From the NCBI GenBank assembly GCA_029857975.1, contig JAOUFX010000045.1, positions 1-10,593 on the forward strand: a stretch of DNA of 10,593 bases, in the 5' to 3' direction. The translations under genes and the position numbers were made by a program. Positions 5,450 through 10,593 of the stretch are shown here, in pieces. The stretch's first letter is position 1. Each line of letters begins with the position of its first letter. The notes beneath the pieces are model-generated. The model was not told where the DNA came from. It was given only the letters and a program-made list of their open reading frames with translations, and ran no database searches. The stretch comes from Deltaproteobacteria bacterium (GTDB lineage: Bacteria; Desulfobacterota; SM23-61).

Positions 5450-7525
5450 CTAAGCTTTGGCCGCGGCCACAATTTTTTCAGTCAAATGGGAAGGGACTTC
5501 CTCGTAATGGGATAATTCCATGGAAAAAGATCCGCGACCACTGGTCATGGAAGTGATATCAGGGGCGTATTTTAAAACTTCCGACAGAGGGACCTGGACC
5601 TTGATGAGCTGGCCTTTGGAACGCGGCTCCACCGCCAAGACGCGGCCCCGCCGACTGTTGAGGTCGCCGATGACATCTCCCATATATTCGTCTGGAACAA
5701 CCACTTCCATGTTCATGATCGGTTCCAGGAGAACCGGGTTGGTCTCCATAACGCCTTTCTTAAAGGCCATCAAAGCAGCGATCTTGAAAGCTATTTCCGA
5801 AGAATCGACCTCGTGAGATTTTCCATCGTAGAATTTTACTTTGATGTCTACCACGGGGTAGCCGGCCAGGACTCCACTTTGCATGGCTTCGGCAACCCCT
5901 TTCTCTACGGCCGGGACGAAGTTGCGGGGAACGTTCATGCCCACGAGGGCATTCTTGAATTCGAACCCAGCGCCTCGCTGGAGGGGAGAAAGTTCAAAAT
6001 GGACCTCGGCAAACTGCCCTCGGCCTCCGCTCTGTTTTTTATGGCGGTAGATGATCCCGCTTTTGGTGGTTTTAATTGTTTCTTTGTAAGGGATCTTCGG
6101 GGTTTTCAGGTTTACCTCCACCCCGAATTTGCGTTTCAGCTTTTCTACGGTGACTTCTACGTGGACCTGTCCCATGCCATAGAGAATGAGTTCTTTGGTC
6201 TGTTCATCCCGTTGGAGTTTGATCGTTGGATCTTCTTCGCTCAAACGAGCGAGGGAGATGGTGATTTTTTCTTCGTCCCCCTTGGATTTTGGCTCCACGG
6301 CGAAGGAAACCGGGGGAATGGGCAGGGAGATCCCCTGGTAGAGGATGGGCCTTTTTTCATCGCCCAGCGTGTCCCAAGTGGTTGTCTCGCGCAATTTAGC
6401 CACAGCCACGATATCGCCGGGGCCTGCGGATTCTATGGATTTTTGGTTCTTCCCTTCCAATTGAAAAATCTGGCCAAACCGTTCTTTGGCGTCCTTGTTG
6501 GCGTTGTAAAGGGTGGAATCCGATCGGAGGTTTCCTGACCAGACCCGAAAAATGGTCAATTTACCGGCGTAGGGATCAGCAACGGTTTTGAAAACGAAGG
6601 CCGAAAAAGGTTCCTCTTCCAGAGGCTGCCGGCTTTCCTCTTCCTTGGTCGCTGGATGGATACCCTTGGCGGGCCCCCGATCGATCGGGGAAGGCAGACA
6701 TTGAATGATGGCATCGAGGAGAGGTTGAATGCCCGTGTTTTTCAAGCCTGAGCCGCAGAGGATGGGGAAAATGGTTTTGTTCAAAACGCCTTTTCTCAGC
6801 CCTTGGGACAACTCTTCCGGAGATAGTTCTTGGCCTTCAAGATATTTTTCCAGCAGGGCATCATCCGATTCGGCAATGACTTCAACCAGTTTCTCCTTGG
6901 CGTTTTTCACCTCGGCTTGCAGGTTGGAAGGAATTTCATCCTCCCGGATTTTACCGCTGGAGTTATTTTCAAAATAAAAGGCTTTCATCGTCATTAAATC
7001 CACCACTCCGATAAAAGAGTCTTCGGAGCCGATGGGAAGGGTCAGGGGAATTGCCTTGGGAGTAAGGATCTTTTGAATATCGGCCAAGGATTGAGAGAAG
7101 CTGGCACGTTCCCGTTCCATTTTAGAAATGAAGAATAAACGAGAAAGCCCGAATTGGGAGGCATACTCCCAAACTTTTTCAGTCTGTACCTCTACGCCCG
7201 AGACGGCGTCTACGACAATGACGACTCCATCAACCGCCTGTAAGCTGTTTTTGGTATCGATGATGAAATTGGCATCCCCCGGCGTGTCGATGATATTGAT
7301 TTTGTGCCTGTTCCATTCCAGATGATTAAAAGAAGAACTTATGCTCAAGCTGCGCTTGATCTCCTCGGGCTCGAAATCCATAACGGAGCTTCCTTCATCG
7401 ACTCGCCCCAGACGGTCTGTGACCCCGCTGTCGAAGAGCATAGCTTCAGCCAGGGTCGTCTTCCCAGCTTTTCCGTGGGCGATGATGGCGATATTGCGCA
7501 GGCGATTGGTCTCGTATTTCTTCAT
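5450..7525 (-). CDS. EF-G-like translational GTPase (EF-G paralogue)
   Basis: This 691-residue protein has the full EF-G domain order. The GTPase domain carries the P-loop AHGKAGKT (16-23), DTPGD (80-84) and a G5-like CGSGLKNTGIQPLLDAI. Domain II follows (FKTVADPYAGKLTIFRVWSG), then domain III, then domain IV with the tip loop HKKQSGGRGQFAEV. Domain V contains GDVIGDLNSRRGRVLAVE and TSGRGSFSMELSHYEEVP. It differs from canonical EF-G: the P-loop is AHGKAGKT rather than AHIDAGKT, the switch I motif RGITI is replaced by KRSLSISSSF (57-66), and the guanine-specificity motif NKxD reads SKME (134-137). These mark the EF-G paralogue group (often called EF-G-like or FusA2) rather than the housekeeping factor, and no ribosomal protein genes lie nearby. 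The ATG at 7525 follows AAGGAG (7536-7531). It leads the operon with the helical-repeat, MOSC and mogA genes. Confidence 0.92.
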   Translation of the reverse strand: MKKYETNRLRNIAIIAHGKAGKTTLAEAMLFDSGVTDRLGRVDEGSSVMDFEPEEIKRSLSISSSFNHLEWNRHKINIIDTPGDANFIIDTKNSLQAVDGVVIVVDAVSGVEVQTEKVWEYASQFGLSRLFFISKMERERASFSQSLADIQKILTPKAIPLTLPIGSEDSFIGVVDLMTMKAFYFENNSSGKIREDEIPSNLQAEVKNAKEKLVEVIAESDDALLEKYLEGQELSPEELSQGLRKGVLNKTIFPILCGSGLKNTGIQPLLDAIIQCLPSPIDRGPAKGIHPATKEEESRQPLEEEPFSAFVFKTVADPYAGKLTIFRVWSGNLRSDSTLYNANKDAKERFGQIFQLEGKNQKSIESAGPGDIVAVAKLRETTTWDTLGDEKRPILYQGISLPIPPVSFAVEPKSKGDEEKITISLARLSEEDPTIKLQRDEQTKELILYGMGQVHVEVTVEKLKRKFGVEVNLKTPKIPYKETIKTTKSGIIYRHKKQSGGRGQFAEVHFELSPLQRGAGFEFKNALVGMNVPRNFVPAVEKGVAEAMQSGVLAGYPVVDIKVKFYDGKSHEVDSSEIAFKIAALMAFKKGVMETNPVLLEPIMNMEVVVPDEYMGDVIGDLNSRRGRVLAVEPRSKGQLIKVQVPLSEVLKYAPDITSMTSGRGSFSMELSHYEEVPSHLTEKIVAAAKA

Positions 7526-7565
7526 ACCCTCTCCTTATTTTTATTGAATCTTCAAAATAATTTAT

Positions 7566-7593
7566 ATTATGATAAAAAGTCAAGCTAAATCAA
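7566..7593 (-). promoter_or_regulatory. Candidate promoter for the EF-G-like operon
   Basis: On the minus strand, TTGATT (7593-7588) and CATAAT (7571-7566) are 16 bases apart, in a very AT-rich stretch 40-70 bases before the start codon. An overlapping TTGACT (7583-7578) is an alternative -35 box with a poorer -10 partner. Several registers are possible, so the exact position is uncertain. Confidence 0.35.
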
Positions 7594-7595
7594 GA

Positions 7596-7700
7596 GGGCC
7601 CGAAGCACAATGGCGTATCCCCCAAAAACAACTGAGGGTTGGCAATGGACCAAAAGAGCTGCGAGACGGGGGAGGCACGCTCGAGCCCATAACTTCTTTT
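7596..7700. other. Intergenic segment with possible long RNA hairpin, function unknown
   Basis: No gene fits this divergent gap between the EF-G-like gene and xerC. By eye, GGGC at 7596-7599 can pair with GCCC at 7685-7688, CGAAGC (7601-7606) with GCTCG (7679-7683), and CCCCC (7619-7623) with GGGGG (7668-7672). Inside this, TTGG (7639-7642) can pair with CCAA (7650-7653). On the plus strand the closing stem is followed by CTTCTTTTT, a terminator-like T-rich run. It does not match SRP RNA (no GGAAGGAAGCAGC-type motif), tRNA or any riboswitch I can recognise. The fold may be fortuitous. Confidence 0.25.
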
Positions 7701-7762
7701 TAAGTGGAGATTTTCAAGGAATTTGTTAGTATAAATCCATTAAGATTTCTGGCGGCCGGCAA

Positions 7763-8683
7763 ATGAAGGCACAGATCGAAAAGTTTTTTGATCATCTGCG
7801 TATTGAAAGAAATGCGTCAGTCCATACCCTACGGGCCTATGCTGCCGATCTCGAGCAATTTAGAAATTTTTTATTATCCAAGGGACTCTATGCCAACGAG
7901 AGAACCGGAGACATCTCCGTGGAGAAGATTGACCATCTGGCGATTCGCGCCTATCTGAGCCACCTCTTCCGGGACTGTAAAAAATCCTCCTTGGCTCGTA
8001 AAATCGCTGCCCAGAGAAGTTTCTTCAGATACCTGGTGGGAGAGGGTATCTTGCTGCAGAACCCGGCGGAAATGGTATCTACTCCCAAGCAGGATAGGAC
8101 TTTGCCCACTTTTCTGCCGGTGGATGAAGTCTTTTCGCTGGTGGAAACCCCCGATATCTCCACCCTCTGGGGGGCAAGGGATCGGGCCATCTTGGAAGTT
8201 CTTTACTCCTGCGGCATCCGGGTAAGTGAACTCGTCGGGTTGAGTGACGGAGATGCCGACTTTTTTTTGGGTATTTTGAAAGTCTATGGCAAAGGGGGGA
8301 AGGAGAGGATCGTCCCCATCGGCGCAAAAGCCCTGAAGGCCTTGCAGGAATACTTGCCGCAAAGGGACCGGCTACTGGCTCGCCGGAACCGGAAGGGATC
8401 GCCATCTCCCTTTTTCATTAATCCTCGCGGGGGACGGCTTACTTCCCGGAGTGTGGCCCGCATCCTGCAAAAACACATCCTGCAGTGCGGATTGCTGCGC
8501 AAGATCAGTCCCCATGCCCTGCGCCATTCTTTCGCCACCCATCTTTTGGATGCGGGAGCAGACCTGAGGTCTATTCAAGAAATGTTGGGGCACGTGAGCT
8601 TATCTACAACCCAGCGGTATACCCACATCAGCATGGACAAGTTGATGGAAATATATGACCGGGCCCATCCGCGGGCGAAGTAA
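7763..8683 (+). CDS. xerC: Tyrosine recombinase XerC
   Basis: This 306-residue tyrosine recombinase of Xer size acts with a XerD partner at dif to resolve chromosome dimers at cell division. The N-terminal SAM-like DNA-binding domain spans about 1-100 (FFDHLRIERNASVHTLRAYA). The catalytic domain has the complete active site: Arg153 (GIRVSEL), Lys177 (YGKGGKERIVP), His251 and Arg254 (HALRHSFATHLLDAGADLRS), His277 (LGHVSL) and nucleophile Tyr286 (QRYTHIS). I chose the ATG at 7763 because the protein then starts as the family does. There is no clear Shine-Dalgarno, only a TATAAA at 7730-7735 as a possible -10 box. I call XerC rather than XerD from context: it precedes hslV-hslU, the same order as codV-clpQ-clpY in Bacillus. 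It is not flanked by integrase-type attachment repeats, so a phage integrase is unlikely. Confidence 0.9.
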   Translation: MKAQIEKFFDHLRIERNASVHTLRAYAADLEQFRNFLLSKGLYANERTGDISVEKIDHLAIRAYLSHLFRDCKKSSLARKIAAQRSFFRYLVGEGILLQNPAEMVSTPKQDRTLPTFLPVDEVFSLVETPDISTLWGARDRAILEVLYSCGIRVSELVGLSDGDADFFLGILKVYGKGGKERIVPIGAKALKALQEYLPQRDRLLARRNRKGSPSPFFINPRGGRLTSRSVARILQKHILQCGLLRKISPHALRHSFATHLLDAGADLRSIQEMLGHVSLSTTQRYTHISMDKLMEIYDRAHPRAK

Positions 8684-8692
8684 TTATCTTTA

Positions 8693-8831
8693 GCCACAGA
8701 GGGCACAGAGAGCACAGAGAAAAAGTCACAATAAACATAAAATATCAAAAGCAAAATTAGGCTAAATCTTTATTTTGCTTATTGCGTTTCAGTTTTTGAT
8801 TCATCTCTGTGTTCTCGGTGTGCTCTGTGGC
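8693..8831. repeat. Inverted repeat with 28-bp arms between xerC and hslV
   Basis: The left arm (8693-8720, starting GCCACAGAGGGCACAGAG) and right arm (8804-8831, ending GTGTGCTCTGTGGC) are complementary at 24 of 28 positions. The 83-base centre is AT-rich and contains a second smaller inverted repeat, AAGCAAAAT (8749-8757) with ATTTTGCTT (8772-8780). The arms contain tandem CACAGAG units and match a class of dispersed intergenic repeat I have seen in environmental bacterial genomes. The element begins 9 bases after the xerC stop and ends directly before the hslV ribosome binding site (AGGA at 8832). It could form a large hairpin in a joint transcript. No coding capacity. Confidence 0.75.
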
Positions 8832-8847
8832 AGGAAAAAAGAAAAAA

Positions 8848-9435
8848 ATGAAAATGGAAAAAATGATCGGGACGACGGTGATCGTCGTCCGGCGTAAAGG
8901 CAAAGTCGCCATGGCCGGAGATGGTCAGGTGACCCTGGGGAACACGGTGATGAAACATGGCGCTAAAAAGGTTCGACGGCTTTACAAAGACCAAATCATT
9001 GCCGGTTTTGCCGGGGCCACGGCGGACGCCTTTACCCTCTTTGAACGGTTCGAAGCCAAGTTAGAACAATACCGGGGAAATCTACCACGGGCGGCTGTAG
9101 AACTGGCTAAAGATTGGAGGACGGACCGCATGCTCCGCCGGCTGGAAGCGTTGCTGGTCGTGGCCAACCGGGATTCTACCTTGGTCCTCTCGGGAACAGG
9201 GGACATCATTGAACCGGATGATGAAGTGGCGGCCATCGGCAGCGGGGGGCCTTTTGCCCTGGCTGCCGCCAGGGCTCTGCTCAAGTATTCTGATCTGGAA
9301 GCCCGCGAGATCGTCGAGGAAGCCATGCGCATTGCCTCAAAAATTTGCATTTACACCAACGATGAACTAATCGTAGAAGAATTGGGGGCAGATCCCCCAG
9401 CGATCAAACCAACTTTCAAAGAAGGAGAAGAATGA
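8848..9435 (+). CDS. hslV: ATP-dependent protease proteolytic subunit HslV (ClpQ)
   Basis: This 195-residue threonine protease (proteasome beta-type fold) forms the double-hexamer core of the HslUV complex in the cytoplasm. The catalytic Thr is Thr9 in [21 protein letters not shown], exposed by removing a short propeptide ending in Gly8. Other signatures are [77 protein letters not shown] and ICIYTN. The start is uncertain among ATGs at 8848, 8854 and 8863. I chose 8848, which has AGGA at 8832-8835, and all three leave the mature protein unchanged. The frame is open further back to a GTG at 8809, but that part is the intergenic repeat. The stop overlaps the hslU start as ATGA (9432-9435). Confidence 0.95.
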   Translation: MKMEKMIGTTVIVVRRKGKVAMAGDGQVTLGNTVMKHGAKKVRRLYKDQIIAGFAGATADAFTLFERFEAKLEQYRGNLPRAAVELAKDWRTDRMLRRLEALLVVANRDSTLVLSGTGDIIEPDDEVAAIGSGGPFALAAARALLKYSDLEAREIVEEAMRIASKICIYTNDELIVEELGADPPAIKPTFKEGEE

Positions 9436-10593
9436 GCAACGGAGCAAAAGACGGGAATGAATTGAGACCTCTTACTCCCCGCGAGATCGTCGTCGCATTA
9501 GATAAATATGTGATCGGCCAGCAAAACGCCAAGAGGGCGGTGGCGATTGCTTTGCGCAACCGCTGGCGCCGTCAGCGGGTTGAGGAGGATTTGCGCGACG
9601 AGATCGCCCCAAAAAACATCATCATGATCGGCCCCACGGGAGTGGGTAAAACTGAAATCGCCCGCCGCCTTTCCAAGCTGGCTCAATCCCCATTCCTGAA
9701 GATAGAAGCTTCCAAGTTTACGGAAGTAGGTTACGTCGGGCGGGATGTGGAATCGATGGTCCGGGACCTGACCGAACTGGCGGTCAACATGGTGCGGGCA
9801 GAAGAGACGGAGAAAGTCCAGGTCAAGGCCCGGGAGATTGCCGAAGAACGCATGCTGGACCTGCTGCTTCCCCCCCTCAAGAAGGAATCCGTGGAAGAAA
9901 AGAAAGCGGAAGAAATGGGGGATAACCCCAGTGAATTTTCTGCCGTAGGAGAAAAAACGCCAAATCTCTCCCAGCATTCTTCACCTACCCGGGAGAAGCT
10001 CAGGCAGATGCTCCGTTCTGGAAAACTCGATGAACGGATCATCGAGCTGGAACTGACCCAGCGCAACCTGCCCATGGTAGAGATTTTTTCCAGCGCCGGG
10101 ATGGAAGAGATGGACATCAACTTGAAGGAAATGTTCAGCAATCTCCTTCCCAAGAAGACCAAGCAGCGAAGGGTCAAGGTCCCTGAAGGATTGGATCTGC
10201 TTACCGAAGAGGAATCCCAGAGACTGATCGATATGGAGAAGGTGACCGGATTAGCGGTTGAGCGCGTGGAACAAGGGGGAATTATCTTCCTGGATGAGAT
10301 TGACAAGATTGCCGGGCGAGAGACTGCCCACGGACCGGATGTGTCCCGCGAGGGTGTGCAGCGGGACCTTCTACCGATCGTAGAAGGGACGACCGTAACG
10401 ACGCGCTACGGAATGGTGAAAACCGATCATATCCTCTTCATCGCTGCGGGCGCTTTCCATGTTTCCAAGCCCTCGGACTTGATTCCGGAGCTGCAGGGTC
10501 GATTTCCCATCCGGGTGGAGTTAGATACCTTGAGCCGGGATGATTTCGTCCGCATTCTTACCGAACCCAAGAACGCCCTGATCAAGCAGTACA
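9432..10593 (+). CDS. hslU: ATP-dependent protease ATPase subunit HslU (ClpY), 3' end cut by window edge
   Basis: I translated 387 codons from the ATG at 9432; the family is about 440-465 residues, so roughly 60-75 residues lie beyond the edge. HslU is the AAA+ unfoldase that feeds substrates into HslV. Seen in order: ELTPREIV-like N terminus, Walker A GPTGVGKT (67-74), pore loop GYVGRD (100-105), the I-domain (about 110-245), Walker [10 protein letters not shown] (283-291), [19 protein letters not shown] (301-319), sensor region [20 protein letters not shown] (331-350) and arginine finger region ELQGRFPIR (353-361; Arg357). The I-domain carries a polar, low-complexity linker ([20 protein letters not shown], residues 150-169), somewhat longer than in E. 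coli. AAGGAG at 9422-9427 lies four bases before the start, inside hslV, so the two are translationally coupled and made together. Confidence 0.96.
   Translation, partial: MSNGAKDGNELRPLTPREIVVALDKYVIGQQNAKRAVAIALRNRWRRQRVEEDLRDEIAPKNIIMIGPTGVGKTEIARRLSKLAQSPFLKIEASKFTEVGYVGRDVESMVRDLTELAVNMVRAEETEKVQVKAREIAEERMLDLLLPPLKKESVEEKKAEEMGDNPSEFSAVGEKTPNLSQHSSPTREKLRQMLRSGKLDERIIELELTQRNLPMVEIFSSAGMEEMDINLKEMFSNLLPKKTKQRRVKVPEGLDLLTEEESQRLIDMEKVTGLAVERVEQGGIIFLDEIDKIAGRETAHGPDVSREGVQRDLLPIVEGTTVTTRYGMVKTDHILFIAAGAFHVSKPSDLIPELQGRFPIRVELDTLSRDDFVRILTEPKNALIKQY

Noticed and set aside
5813..6538. Long plus-strand open frame of 241 codons
   Set aside because: It is exactly antisense to the EF-G-like gene, whose conserved domains are unmistakable, and its own translation shows no recognisable domain.
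7874..8362. Minus-strand open frame of 162 codons
   Set aside because: It is antisense to xerC, where all catalytic residues are intact on the plus strand; the translation looks like shadow sequence.
7763..8683. Phage or island integrase
   Set aside because: Xer size, gene context with hslVU and the lack of att-like repeats or a neighbouring tRNA point to housekeeping XerC.
8809..8847. N-terminal extension of HslV from a GTG start
   Set aside because: These codons are the right arm of the intergenic inverted repeat plus a poly-lysine stretch; HslV needs only a short propeptide before its catalytic Thr.
9498..10306. Two overlapping minus-strand frames of 159 and 191 codons
   Set aside because: Both are antisense to hslU, which is clearly coding, and the second is serine-rich low-complexity shadow sequence.

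Overview
This window looks like ordinary chromosome from a non-enteric Gram-negative bacterium, most likely a Desulfobacterota/Deltaproteobacteria-type organism. That assignment is an inference from gene content: a SpmA/SpmB pair beside an LD-carboxypeptidase, a divergent EF-G paralogue followed by a small helical-repeat protein, MOSC and MogA genes, and xerC-hslV-hslU. Intergenic repeats of kinds I associate with such genomes also fit. No rRNA, tRNA, CRISPR array, prophage or transposase gene was seen.

Layout. (1) Positions 1-1786, minus strand: an operon reading LD-carboxypeptidase, spmA, spmB. The genes are joined by ATGA overlaps, spmB runs off the left edge, and a plausible promoter lies at 1908-1936. 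(2) Positions 1938-2615, minus strand: a patch of decay. It holds two PIN-domain remnants in the wrong order and a small cysteine-rich protein (8 Cys, 1 His) with nearly RING-finger spacing. (3) Positions 2676-3131, plus strand: a Mut7-C/COG1656 protein (PIN-like nuclease plus zinc ribbon). Its stop codon lies at the edge of a roughly 280-bp MITE-like insertion at 3128-3407, which has terminal inverted repeats, a 13-bp flanking direct repeat and two GC-rich internal hairpins. (4) Positions 3480-3860, plus strand: a small coiled-coil protein with a strong promoter and ribosome binding site. Its 3' end overlaps the convergent mogA gene.

(5) Positions 3844-7525, minus strand: an operon reading EF-G-like GTPase, helical-repeat protein, MOSC protein, mogA. 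The last two overlap and probably work together in molybdenum cofactor chemistry. (6) Positions 7526-7762: an intergenic region with possible RNA secondary structure. (7) Positions 7763-10593, plus strand: xerC, hslV and hslU, the same order as codV-clpQ-clpY in Bacillus. A 139-bp inverted repeat separates xerC from hslV, and hslU is cut by the right edge.

I found no convincing new multi-gene system. The most useful unusual observations are the insertion that apparently rewrote the C terminus of the Mut7-C gene, the RING-like cysteine protein next to it, the PIN remnants, and the degenerate guanine-recognition motif in the EF-G paralogue.
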